Assembly (NCBI GenBank): GCA_039704465.1
Contig: JASFAU010000002.1
Span: forward strand, 434,001-498,000
Reading direction: 5' to 3'
DNA: 64,000 nucleotides
DNA from: Plasmodiophora brassicae
Taxonomy: Eukaryota > Endomyxa > Phytomyxea > Plasmodiophorida > Plasmodiophoridae
Part shown: positions 24,002 to 33,245 of the stretch, piece after piece
Position numbering within the stretch: position 1 is the stretch's first letter
Layout: each line of letters begins with the position of its first letter
Made by a program: the position numbers and the translations under genes
Notes under the pieces: model-generated
The model's database searches: none
What the model saw: only the letters and a program-made list of their open reading frames with translations
Told to the model about the DNA's origin: nothing

Positions 24002-25336
24002 ATGGCGAAAATCCCAGCGCTCGTCGTGTCATCCGTGCTGGCTGTGGCGTACATGCCGATTAGCATCGCCCTGTTCTGGTGGCATCGCAACTGTGAACCA
24101 ATCCGCTCGCGACGCCCTTCGCTAGTCGTGCTGTGCAGTGTGGCCCTGTTTATCAACATCGTCATGGACGAAATCGAAGAGGCTTTCTCCACGCCACTGA
24201 TCGTCGCATGGCTTGTCTTCTACATTGTCATGTGCCTCGCTATCCAGATCATCATTGCCAGGCTGTTTCTTCTTGCATTCATGAACCGTCTGCAGCGCGA
24301 ACTTATGGGTGGGACCAGCTCGACATTCTTCCAAACGCATCGCCGCTGGTGCACGACACGAGCGATCTTGACGGGCATCCTCGCCGTGCAGGCTCTTCAA
24401 CTCCTGCCGGGTGCCGTTATCACCATCTCGTTCCCGCGGTACTCGTTCGGTCCTGACATGAAGGCCCGCGATTTCGCCTGGCAGGACCAGTTCATGTTCC
24501 TTTTCGACACAGCCGTCATCACCGTTTACGCGCTCGTGATCATGATCATGGGAACCATGATCCGTTCCGTAAAGGACCTGTTCGGGATCGTTCGCGAATT
24601 CAAATGCATCGCCGTCATCGGCGTGCTCGTCGCTATTTCAAATACGGTTCTGGAGTTGGTGTTCCCTGTGCAAGGCATCGAGGAGCTCGGTCTCGACCTC
24701 GTTGTCGACAATCTCGCCGTCCACGGCGTCTTTATCGTGCAGATCGTCATGCCGCTGATCGCATCGCGATCAGCGAGATGGCGGTCGGCGCCCGACGTCG
24801 ATGCTCAATCGTCCGACTTGGAACGGTTCTTGCTGACGGTCGCCGGCAGGGAATCATTCCGCACGCTGCTGATGAAATCGTTCTGTTTGGAGTCGTTGCT
24901 CTTCCTGGACGCGGTTCGAGAGTTCCGTATGAACCCCACAGAAGATGCCGGTCGACATGTGTTCCGTACGTTCATAATTGAGGGGTCCCCGATGCAAGTT
25001 AACATATCGGGCGACCACGTTGCTGAGATATCGGAGGTCTTTGGTGAAGCGGGCGCAGGCATGGACACGTCAAAGGTGTCCCCAATGCAAGTGCGGTATG
25101 GCGCGATGCTGCCGGTCAATCTGTTTGACAGTGCCAAACTGGAGGTCGTCCAGGTCATGCTGACGGCACTGCTTCCACAGTACATCATCGATCCCGTCAA
25201 CGCCGACCTGTGGCGGGATTTCCAGGAGCGGAACAGGGAGCGCGACCTGTTCCTCGGCCCGACGCCGGCTAGTACGAACCAGAAGCAGCAACCTGGAACC
25301 ACCGCCCACCACAGCGTCGTCCATGCCGTCGAATAA
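24002..25336 (+). CDS. seven-transmembrane protein with RGS domain
   Basis: Single-exon protein of 444 residues. Seven hydrophobic segments can be counted before residue 265, starting at PALVVSSVLAVAYMPISIAL and ending near VHGVFIVQIVMPLI. They are followed by a cytoplasmic RGS box (about 280-420) beginning LERFLLTVAGRESFRTLLMK and ending LLPQYIIDPVNADLW. RGS boxes speed GTP hydrolysis by G-alpha subunits. Fusion to a 7TM body is known from plant AtRGS1, fungi and some amoeboflagellates, so this may couple a ligand or sugar signal to G-protein shutdown (inference). Upstream in-frame Met at 23966 is also possible. No intron, unlike most neighbours. Confidence 0.85.
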   Translation: MAKIPALVVSSVLAVAYMPISIALFWWHRNCEPIRSRRPSLVVLCSVALFINIVMDEIEEAFSTPLIVAWLVFYIVMCLAIQIIIARLFLLAFMNRLQRELMGGTSSTFFQTHRRWCTTRAILTGILAVQALQLLPGAVITISFPRYSFGPDMKARDFAWQDQFMFLFDTAVITVYALVIMIMGTMIRSVKDLFGIVREFKCIAVIGVLVAISNTVLELVFPVQGIEELGLDLVVDNLAVHGVFIVQIVMPLIASRSARWRSAPDVDAQSSDLERFLLTVAGRESFRTLLMKSFCLESLLFLDAVREFRMNPTEDAGRHVFRTFIIEGSPMQVNISGDHVAEISEVFGEAGAGMDTSKVSPMQVRYGAMLPVNLFDSAKLEVVQVMLTALLPQYIIDPVNADLWRDFQERNRERDLFLGPTPASTNQKQQPGTTAHHSVVHAVE

Positions 25337-25585
25337 ACTGGCCAACGTCGGGGCACCAACTGGAAGTGCGCCTGTCTGAAATTCGCAGCCCCGAGCCAGC
25401 CCAACGCCGCCGGCGACGCGTTTTTCATTTCCCATTCGTACTGCCGTACAGGGCTACCCACAGACTGACGGACGCACAGTGAACAACCTGCCCACCTCGT
25501 CCGTCATGTCCGTGACGGCGTTGCACGGCGGGTGCCCGTGCCCGGGGCCGGTCATTATTTTCCCGATCGCAACCGACGGCGGACG

Positions 25586-26632
25586 ATGACGCAGCACGAC
25601 CAATCGCAGGAGGGCGTCGTGCTCGGGTGCGGCAACCCGCTGCTGGACATATCGGCGGAAGTGCCGCAGGCGTTCCTCGACAAGTACAAAGTCAAGCTGA
25701 ACGATGCGATCCTGGCGCAGCCGGAGCACCTGCCGATCTACGACGATCTGGTTCAGAACTTCCAGGTCCAGTACATTGCTGGTGGCGCGACCCAGAATTC
25801 CATTCGCGTCTGCCAGTGGATGATTCAGAAGCCGAACGCGACGTCGTATATTGGGTCGGTCGGCAACGACAAGTACGGCGAGACGCTTCGCAAATGCGCT
25901 CAGGCGGACGGCGTCCACGTCAAGTACCACGTCGACTCGGCTGCACCTACTGGGACCTGTGCCGTTCTTGTTTGCCATCACGATCGGAGTCTGATCGCGA
26001 ATCTTGGCGCTGCCAACAACTACAAGTTCGACCACCTCGTGTCGCCTGCCGTAGAATCCGTCTGGAAACGAGCCAAGTTCATCTACATTGCTGGGTTCTT
26101 CCTGACGGTGTCCCCGCCGTCCATCATGCACATGGCGAAGCACGCAGCGGAAACGGGCAAGCTGTTCGCCATGAACTTGGCGGCGCCCTTCATCTGCCAG
26201 TTCTTCAGCGAGCCATTACTGGCCGCGCTTGCCTACTGCGACATTGTCATCGGCAACGAATCTGAAGCGGCAGCGTACGCTGAAAAGATGGGGCTGCCCG
26301 ATAAGTCGGCGACAGCAGTGGGTAAGGCGATCGCTGCATTGCCTTTCGGCTCGCCAAACAAGAAGCACCGCACTGTCATCATCACGCACGGGGCACATGC
26401 TACCGTTGTCATTGAGAAAGGCGAAGTGAAGTCGTACCCGGTTCCGCCTGTTCCCGAAAGCGAACTAGTCGACCTGAACGGCGCTGGAGACGCGTTTGTC
26501 GGCGGACTGCTCGCATGGCTTGCTAAAGGCAAAAGTGTTGCCGAAGCTGTTGGCGCAGGCCACTATGCGGCTAGCGTCGTTGTTCGTCAATCAGGATGTA
26601 CGCTGCCCAAGACCAAGCCGACCTACGTCTAG
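25586..26632 (+). CDS. ADK: adenosine kinase
   Basis: PfkB-family kinase that phosphorylates adenosine to AMP (purine salvage and removal of adenosine from the methylation cycle); cytosolic. 348 residues, the normal length, in one exon. Seen: GCGNPLLDISA near the start, YIAGGATQNSIRV (PfkB signature 1), YIGSVGNDKYGE, and the anion-hole and catalytic-base motif NGAGDAFVGG near the end (PfkB signature 2). I start at the Met before TQHDQSQE, because the upstream extension is Pro/Arg-rich and not family-like. Confidence 0.95.
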   Translation: MTQHDQSQEGVVLGCGNPLLDISAEVPQAFLDKYKVKLNDAILAQPEHLPIYDDLVQNFQVQYIAGGATQNSIRVCQWMIQKPNATSYIGSVGNDKYGETLRKCAQADGVHVKYHVDSAAPTGTCAVLVCHHDRSLIANLGAANNYKFDHLVSPAVESVWKRAKFIYIAGFFLTVSPPSIMHMAKHAAETGKLFAMNLAAPFICQFFSEPLLAALAYCDIVIGNESEAAAYAEKMGLPDKSATAVGKAIAALPFGSPNKKHRTVIITHGAHATVVIEKGEVKSYPVPPVPESELVDLNGAGDAFVGGLLAWLAKGKSVAEAVGAGHYAASVVVRQSGCTLPKTKPTYV

Positions 26633-27049
26633 GACGCCCCGACGTACTCATGGTATCATCACCCATCACTGTAGTAATACACGAGGTCGATTGCGGCCAA
26701 TGTATTCGGTTCGGTTACGTAAGCTGCCGGTATGAGCATTTGGCGTCACGAGTGTACTGTGACGCCATTCAGGCGCCGGAAATACAGGTGGACCTGGGTG
26801 TGGCGGTTAACGCCATCTGTAAGCATGGACGACAGAAGTACCTGGACGCGTTCGATGGCGGAAAGGGAACCTGCCTGGGGTTGGGCCGCAAACATAACGC
26901 AATTGCACGAATCGTGGCGGTCGCCTAAACCTGCGGTGCCAACCGATGGCGAATGCTACAAACGATGGACGCCTACACGTGTACAGGCTTGTGTAATTCG
27001 AAGATTACCGCAAGCGGCAAGTAATGATAATCTATTCAGCATGTTTGCG
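26633..27049. other. intergenic region
   Basis: About 420 bp between the convergent adenosine kinase and TMEM135-like genes. Short frames exist but none has family resemblance; I see no repeat or RNA gene. Confidence 0.45.
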
Positions 27050-28721
27050 TCATTCGCGGAGGTCTTCTTCCTCTGGCGATGAGTAAAACGACCGCGTCCG
27101 CTTAATCTGTGTGCTGTTATCGTTGAGAACGAACTGAAGAATCCGGGAAATGACAGGAGGAACGCTGTCCCTCTCGTGCTCATAGTAGTACATGATAAGG
27201 CTAAGCGATACGGAAAAGAGAAGGAACTCGCCGAGAGGGATGCCGGCAAGCAGGCGACGATCGACTAACATCATGAACAAGGAGTCCAGGCCGCGCGGCA
27301 ACGTGTACAGGGCCAGTTCGCTATGCTTCTGTTTACGCTCGATGAATATGGACAATGAAGCGACCAGGCCAGCAAAGTAATAGATGAACCGGTGGTTAAA
27401 ATCGGGAATAACCTGATTCTGCAAACAGATCGTGCCCTGATACAGAGCGACGAATGAGCTCAAGAAGGCGAGGGAACGCGCCAAAGAAGCGACCATGCCC
27501 TTGGCATAATGGACAGGGTTGCGGAGCACAGATCCAAATTTGAGGAACAGGGGCGGGACGACGGTAAGCGATGCGTATAGAGGCAAGATTTTCTTCGCCG
27601 ACGACAGGAATGTGTGAATAAAATGGTGGGTACAGGACGAGAACGCGCCATGGATCACTGAACAAGAAACATGCCCATCCTTGACGGACGCAACAAGGGC
27701 GTCGACACGGCCAAACGATTCGTTATGCAGCTGGGACCGGAGACACTGGCTCAACTCGGCAACGTCAATCGGGACATTGCGATGCGTGCACCGAACGGCC
27801 TCAAGAATCTGGCGAGGAATGGGGCTGCGAGTGCGACCACGTCAGTTAGAAAGGGCGTGAGTAGGGCACTGTAGCGTTACGGACCCGGTTTGGACAATGA
27901 ATTTGAGGAACGAGCTTGGCAGCGTATCAGGACGAAGGACGAAGGCGTACCTGACAGACGATGAGCATTGCCGAACGTAAAACGCATTCGTCACCTGCCG
28001 CAGCTCCTGACGTACATGATTTGCGCTGATGACAGAGCAAACACAAGAGCGGCACCGCCTGGCAAGGGCCTCACTTGCTGTTTGGCCTTCAGCGAACGGT
28101 AAACGCATTCAAACATGCGAACACATGCATAGAGAGCAATGGTTCTCCGGGTCTGAGGAACACACGGGAAGGCAGTTAATGCGATCGTCGAACACCGATT
28201 CTAAACAAGGCACCTTTGCACTCTGGAACGCGAGGCTCAAACCGGCAATCCCTCCAGCAATTAGCGTATTGGTGTCGTCATCACGTCCACGAAAATAGGC
28301 CAGTAGAGACTGGACCAAATCAAACCCGCCTTCATTAACAATCATATGAGCGACGGTCGAATCGTGACGAGGGCGGCGTATGCGTACGTACCAGCAAACG
28401 TTCCTGCGAACAGCCCTAGCCGAACAGCGTCCTCGCGCATCACCAAATGTTTCTCGCCCTGCGAGCGTTCAGAAGTGTGACAGCACGTGCCAGTGGCCAA
28501 CCCACCACGACAGCACTAAGCGACAACAGCCGCCGCGGGTTCTTTCGCAGCAGGACGAGGAGGCGGGCGCAGACGGACACGGCGGACCGCAGGCCATACC
28601 CGAGGCCGAACGCGTGCACGAACATGTACACAGCACGACGTATCGGCGGCTCCGTGATCGTCAGGTGCACCGGTTTCGATGGCGACGCCGGCGCCGACGG
28701 CACCGTCAAGTGCTGCGTCAT
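27050..28721 (-). CDS. TMEM135-like peroxisomal/mitochondrial membrane protein
   Basis: Multi-pass membrane protein related to TMEM135, which in animals affects peroxisomal and mitochondrial dynamics. Exons 28512-28721, 28392-28458, 28214-28329, 27995-28152, 27885-27950 and 27050-27824 encode 463 residues. The protein is two homologous halves. Each has a basic helix, a stretch like LGLFAGTFAGG or LAFLSSFVALYQGTICL, then an Ala/Gly-rich membrane segment (TLIAGGIAGLSLAFQ; YYFAGLVASLSIFIERK), and then a LYxxxRxxE/D-type helix. In human TMEM135 the half resembling our second half comes first (from memory). An upstream Met at 28961 is open but adds an unlikely Cys/Arg-rich extension. Intron 27951-27994 is only 44 nt. 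Confidence 0.72.
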
Positions 28722-29098
28722 GTTCGCAGGCAAACGTCGTCGCCGCTGCCCGCTCGAAAATGGTCTGACGCGGTGGCCCCCGAGTGGCAGACAGTGCCCC
28801 GCAAATCGCGGCCAACGCGCGAACACCGCCGGATTGTCGCAACTTCTGCAACACGATGCCCCGCTGAGGAGAAGTGCAATACAACAAGAGGTGCGGCCGG
28901 GCCGGGAGGGGCCGACCCTCCCGTCGAGCCATGTCGCCCGTCGGCGCAACGCGAAGCACACGACCTGCTTGCTGTTTCATGGAACAATCTGTGCCAGGTA
29001 TCGTTTGATTAAACTGCCGTTGTTGCCAAATGGCCTCCGTCCGTCCCCGATGGGCCGATTCGTGGTCAAACCGCGTTGCGGAGTCGAAGGTGGTGGTG

Positions 29099-29443
29099 AT
29101 GATGATGATGCAGTGGCGGTCGGCGTGTAGGGTGGCGGGTCGTGCAAGCGCACCGAATCGATGGTTGGCGACGTCGCCATCGCGGTCGGTTAAAGAGGGG
29201 CCGGGCCTGCAGGAGTTCCTGGAGGCAGCGCGATCGAAGGAGGCCGATGGTGCTACGGCGGATACCGAACTCGAGGACGACATGGTCGACCTTCGCAACC
29301 CGATCACGGGCGAGATTGGAGGGTGATCTGATACCTTAGTCGCATTACTAACGTCTCGCGCTCACGAATCGCATAGGCCCAGGGGTCCAGAGCCCACTCG
29401 TTATGGCGATTGGGAGAGGAACGGGCGGTGCTCGGATTTCTAG
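29099..29443 (+). CDS. SDHAF4: succinate dehydrogenase assembly factor 4
   Basis: Mitochondrial chaperone that binds flavinylated SdhA before complex II assembly. Two exons, 29099-29322 and 29377-29443, encode 96 residues. The Arg/Ser-rich start (CRVAGRASAPNRWLATSPSR) looks like a mitochondrial presequence. The family signature spans the splice junction: NPITGEIGG from exon 1, then PRGPEPTRYGDWERNGRCSDF, which ends the protein exactly as in known members. The 54-nt intron has a perfect TACTAAC branch site. This gene is good evidence for a respiratory chain with complex II. Met at 29030 is also open upstream. Confidence 0.93.
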
Positions 29444-29511
29444 CTTCCCTTCTATGGACGCTCTACAGGTCTATCTATGTAGACGTTTACCAAATGAATG
29501 GTATAATTTGG

Positions 29512-30078
29512 TTAACTCGAAGGCATATGGTGAGTCGTGATTCGTAGATCGGCAAGTTCGTGTTCTAGATTGTGGAGCCTCGTTTTGAGCTTGTCAACCT
29601 TGACCTTCATGCGCTTGTTGGTCACGTCGAGGACGGCGTGCGCTAGGCGAAACAGGCGCAGAAGGCGACCGATTTTCTTGTACGTGTGGTGCAGGACGAC
29701 TTCGATGGTAAACGCGGCCGTTACGACGACCAGGTCGAGAGCGGGTAGGAACCGGAAGAAGTAGACCGGCCCGAACGCAAACAGCTTCAGCAGGATTTCG
29801 AAGAATAGGACCCACACGATTACGGTGGCGGCAACGGCAAGGATCGGCTCCATAATTTGAAGAATGTCATCAATCTCCGAATCGATGGCCCAGATCATCA
29901 GGCCGTGCTCAACGAGCAGGATCAGCAAGTCTACCAGGATCAGGGACGCCACTACTGTCTGGACGCGTTCCGAATCCAGGTTCTCCCGCAGCAGAGAGCG
30001 TACCCATCCGATACCGAAACGCTTTGCGCCACTCGCCTTCTCTCCAGGTTGCGTCACCTCGACCAGCATTGTATCCAC
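29512..30078 (-). CDS. HVCN1: voltage-gated proton channel (Hv1)
   Basis: Voltage-sensor-only protein of 188 residues, one exon, with a C-terminal coiled coil and no pore domain. S1 is LILVDLLILLVEHGL, with the Asp that in Hv1 channels confers proton selectivity. S2 ends in FFEILLKLFAFG. S3 contains PALDLVVVTAAFTIEVVL with the conserved Asp. S4 reads IGRLLRLFRLAHAVL with three Arg at three-residue spacing. The coil (VKVDKLKTRLHNLEHELADL) would drive dimerisation, as in animal Hv1. Role: proton extrusion across the plasma membrane or vacuoles. A truncated cation channel is the alternative, but the S1 Asp and the coil favour Hv1. Confidence 0.85.
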   Translation of the reverse strand: MDTMLVEVTQPGEKASGAKRFGIGWVRSLLRENLDSERVQTVVASLILVDLLILLVEHGLMIWAIDSEIDDILQIMEPILAVAATVIVWVLFFEILLKLFAFGPVYFFRFLPALDLVVVTAAFTIEVVLHHTYKKIGRLLRLFRLAHAVLDVTNKRMKVKVDKLKTRLHNLEHELADLRITTHHMPSS

Positions 30079-30717
30079 AGTCCGATCGGCATCGGAAACC
30101 CTGGCACTACTGTGAGGGTATCTTCGTCAAGAGGCTCCGCTTGGAGGTGGCCACCACCACCAGTTCCACCACCTAATTTCTACTCTAGTGCGGAGAAGTG
30201 TCATCTTTGTTCACAGACGTTAGAAGGGATGAAGTCGGAGTCGTGACTAGCTCCGCGGTCCATGTCACTGCTCAGATTCTGCACGGAAAGAACGCGATTT
30301 GATTCGCTCCTGAGCAGTGTCGTGGCTTGCGCCCGTAATCAGAATGTATTCATTGAATCCTCACGTCTACTGGTGGTCGCCGGGCGAGGCTCGAAGATGG
30401 CCGAGGACCAGATGGCGTCGTCGAAGGTGCTCATCATGAGGTGCCATTTGATGCGATTCTTTGCTGCCACGACTGTTGAAATACGGTCTTAATTAAACGG
30501 GAGATATAGAAGACCCAACAGAAGCGTGTTTACGACGGCGTGTGTACGACGCCATCCTGTAGCGAACGTTCGGCTATGGCTGGAACAACCGGACAAGAGC
30601 GGGTCCGCCGAGTGGCCGTCGGCGCACCGCGAGGCGCGAACGTGCTATTTCCGGACAGTGCCGCAGTTGGGCCAGTGCTCCTGTTCCGCGGCTCAAATCG
30701 TTTCCCGCCGGAACGCG
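30079..30717. other. intergenic region
   Basis: About 640 bp upstream of the first secreted-family gene and upstream of the minus-strand Hv1 gene. Frames present have no family resemblance. It probably holds both promoters. Confidence 0.4.
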
Positions 30718-31251
30718 ATGACGAGCTGCTGTGGTGGGGCCTGGGTCCTTGCTGTTGCCGTGCTCTGTTACGCTGTGCATGCGGCCACGACGACCCTCGA
30801 TTACGATGATGTGGCGTCGAAAGAGGTCGTCAAGCGTCATCTGATGCGGTCTGTTGCTGGCAAGGCGGCTGCACTCGGTTCTGCTGTCAGCGGCGGGACG
30901 CTAGCGGTGGCATCCGGAAACATGGCGACAAGTAATGACGCGGAGTCGTTGTTGAGCTCTGCTGGGTTTGCCACCGGAGGTGGTATGGTCCTCGCTGGGC
31001 TGGCCGCCAACATCTACTCCAACGCACAACTCCATCTGGCTGTCGGCGAGAGTGCCGCCCACAGCCTCACCAAGGAATCCAAATCCAAGCGTCGGCTGAA
31101 TCCACATGCACGTTCCGCGCTGAAATTCGCAACTGCTGCTGTGTCGAGTATGACCTTGTCAACGATAAGGCGCAGTCCCCCTGCCACCACTGCATTCTTG
31201 TTGGCAGGATCCGCATACTACGGGATCATGTCAGCGCTCTTTGATCCATAG
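30718..31251 (+). CDS. secreted KRHL[LM]R-family protein, copy A (truncated)
   Basis: First of four related genes in the window; function unknown. 177 residues, no intron. Seen: signal peptide (LAVAVLCYAVHA, cleavage after HA), acidic spacer (LDYDDVASKEV), motif KRHLMRS, a Gly/Ala-rich hydrophobic stretch (about 50-75), a second one (GGGMVLAGLAANIYSNAQLH), the family block ALKFATAAVSS, and SPPATTAFLLAGSAYYG. The frame stops after ALFDP, where copies B and C continue with a basic linker and hydrophobic tail. A matching tail (PLAAVGITTFVVCF) survives out of frame at 31463-31519. Copy A has therefore lost its normal C-terminus and may be a pseudogene or a truncated form. Confidence 0.65.
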   Translation: MTSCCGGAWVLAVAVLCYAVHAATTTLDYDDVASKEVVKRHLMRSVAGKAAALGSAVSGGTLAVASGNMATSNDAESLLSSAGFATGGGMVLAGLAANIYSNAQLHLAVGESAAHSLTKESKSKRRLNPHARSALKFATAAVSSMTLSTIRRSPPATTAFLLAGSAYYGIMSALFDP

Positions 31252-31462
31252 GCATCATTAAAGCCAAAGCACGTCAGAAGCGAAAAACGTGTACCGCGCC
31301 AACCATGCATGAGCGCTACGAGGGGGTTCACTGCTGTCATCACCGGGGTCTTTAAATACACCAATTCTGCAACCATGGTTTATGACCCTATTGGATCGGG
31401 CCAGTTACGAATACAGAGCCTTCCTAGGTCATTTGCTACGTTCAACAAGTGGTGACGCGCAG

Positions 31463-31519
31463 CCCGTGCCCGCTCCTCTGGCGGCTGTCGGCATCACCAC
31501 GTTCGTTGTCTGCTTCTAA
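31463..31519 (+). pseudogene. detached C-terminal tail of copy A
   Basis: This 57-nt stretch encodes a peptide ending PLAAVGITTFVVCF and a stop. It matches the hydrophobic ends of copies C (LAAFAITAVVVCV) and D but lies in a different frame from copy A, beyond its stop codon. Confidence 0.6.
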
Positions 31520-31600
31520 ACATCGCTCTAGCTTTGTTCTACGGTTAGGCATTACAAATGGTTCTAGTACGGTACCGGATGTCACCCGGGTTCGGGCGAC

Positions 31601-32110
31601 TTAGATGTCGATGGCCGCAAACGCGCCAACACGACGGTCGGCGCCCGTATCGAGCCCGTCGTTTGACAACTGTAGGCCGAAAACGGTAACTGTGGAGACT
31701 TCAAACCCGTTGATAAGGGACGTCGCAAAGGCAACGCAGCATGCACAACCCAACGCATAGTTTCTGTCGTGTCCTGAACTGTCTACGACCAGCAACTCGT
31801 TCGGCGATCTTGTACAAGTCCAAATTTTCCTCCGGCAATGACATTTATGGACTTATCGTGTCAGCAACTATCCACAGGGCATACAATGCTCACGACGGCA
31901 CATTGCCATGAAGGTCCCACCTGCCGAGGTCCCCGAGTGTGTTACCTGACGAGCACACCAGCCTCGCGGGCATTTTCGTCATTCGGTGCATGTATTAACG
32001 CGTTATCCATCGGCCGCCTTTCTGGGTTGCGTGGCAGGATCACTGAGTTTCGAGTTTCGAGTTTCGACCCACATCAAAGGCCATTGAGTCTAAATACGAT
32101 CATGCCTAAA
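31601..32110 (-). pseudogene. degenerate second copy of the POP1 3' end
   Basis: Minus-strand peptides here match the C-terminal part of the intact POP1 gene at 33246-35447. RRPMDNALIHAPNDENAREA (near 32025-31965) corresponds to GVPMDNALICAPNEGDGR in POP1. RNYALGCACCVAFATSLI and a frame ending VGAFAAIDI (to 31601) correspond to RFTMAMGCGVGYGFASVARI and YLGAWIDI. The pieces lie in order but the joining parts are eroded. Copy A of the secreted family lies on its left, just as copy B lies left of intact POP1, so both were probably copied as one segment. Confidence 0.6.
32044..32067. repeat. short tandem repeat (TTTCGAG)x3
   Basis: Three tandem 7-bp units (gtttcgagtttcgagtttcg) lie within the POP1-related pseudogene region. 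Confidence 0.8.
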
Positions 32111-32187
32111 TGCGGCTCACGGCAACGACACCAGGAATAGGACTGCACCGAGTCGCTATTCTGTAACGGACCAATGGGCCCCGTGGA

Positions 32188-32202
32188 CCTCATTTGCAAT
32201 CG
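32188..32202 (+). promoter_or_regulatory. 15-bp element shared upstream of copies B and C
   Basis: CCTCATTTGCAATCG occurs 11 nt before the ATG of copy B and again (39999-40013) 2 nt before the ATG of copy C. It may be a core promoter/initiator element, or simply a duplicated 5' leader. Confidence 0.45.
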
Positions 32203-32213
32203 AATCATCAACG

Positions 32214-32936
32214 ATGTCAAGCTGGGCCGGTCGAACAGTTCTCGTTGTCGCTGTCATGCTCTGCTACTGTGCATATGCGGGCACGACGACACAGGATGAG
32301 AATGAGGAGTCGTTGGCGCTGGTCAAACGTCATCTGCTGCGGTCGATCGTTGCCAAGCCGGTCAGCCAGGCCTACAGTTCCCTTGCTCGGCCACATGTGA
32401 AGACAGCCTTCGACTCCATCAACGAAGAGGCCCGTGCACTGAAGGTTTCAATCGAATCCAATGTTGGTTCAATTATCGATCCCGAACGTGGTGCAATCGA
32501 TCCCAATCTTGGTTCAAGGGTCAAGTGGGGTGCCGCGTTCACGGGTCTCGGTACCAAAGCCGCTGCAGTAGCCACGGGCGCCTACTCGCACGGGCAGTTC
32601 CATCTGGCGATCGCCGAGGTCGCCATGCACGTCCTGTACAAGGGATCCAAGAGACCACCGACCCCAAACGCACGTGCCGCCCAGAAACTCGCGCTTGCCG
32701 CTGCGTCCAACGTCATGTCGTCGGCCGTCGTGACGCGCAGTCCCCCACTCACTGCTGCGTTCCTGCTGGCAGGTTCCGGGAGCTATGCCCTCAAATCACT
32801 GATTTCCGACAACGACGTCAAAGGCCTGCGGAAATCCAAGGTCGAGGCCAGACCCAAAAGGTCTGCCGGGTGCGCGACAACCGTGTCAACTTCGCTGGTG
32901 GCGTTCGCCGTCGTCATGCTCGCTCTCTGTTTCTAA
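32214..32936 (+). CDS. secreted KRHL[LM]R-family protein, copy B
   Basis: Intact family member, 240 residues, no intron; function unknown. Signal peptide (VLVVAVMLCYCAYA, cleavage after YA), acidic spacer (TQDENEESLA), KRHLLRS at about residue 40, then a longer middle region than in copies A and C that contains a near-repeat (SIIDPERG / AIDPNLG). The conserved core follows (AAAVATGAYSHGQFHLA, RAAQKLALAAASNV, PPLTAAFLLAGSGSYALKSL), then a basic linker (KSKVEARPKR) and a hydrophobic tail of about 17 residues (TSLVAFAVVMLALCF) ending at the stop. The tail after a small-residue stretch (SAGCATTVS) suits a GPI-anchor signal. The KR dibasic pair could also be a processing site. All of this is inference from layout. 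Confidence 0.72.
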   Translation: MSSWAGRTVLVVAVMLCYCAYAGTTTQDENEESLALVKRHLLRSIVAKPVSQAYSSLARPHVKTAFDSINEEARALKVSIESNVGSIIDPERGAIDPNLGSRVKWGAAFTGLGTKAAAVATGAYSHGQFHLAIAEVAMHVLYKGSKRPPTPNARAAQKLALAAASNVMSSAVVTRSPPLTAAFLLAGSGSYALKSLISDNDVKGLRKSKVEARPKRSAGCATTVSTSLVAFAVVMLALCF

Positions 32937-33245
32937 ACACCCGTTTGCTCGCTTTATATATTCTATGTCAAAAGGCCTAGGCCCATGAAAGACCGTTTCT
33001 GCTGGAGCACGTCCATCCCCAGCGGATTGCATCCTGCACAAACGGACGCGTGGTGTCGACGCTCCGTCTCGCCGCAGGAACGACATCAACAATCGGCGGC
33101 GCACGGCTTCCCCCGTATTACGATTTCTCCTGCGATGTAGGCGTCTAGTACGGCGTAGTCTACATTCGAGTCGGGCATTTTATCTCCATGCGTCTGCCCA
33201 TGGCTCCGCTTCGCATCGACGCAGACCCCAGGCGTGACATGCGCG
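32937..33245. other. intergenic region
   Basis: About 310 bp between convergent copy B and POP1. No supported feature. Confidence 0.45.
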
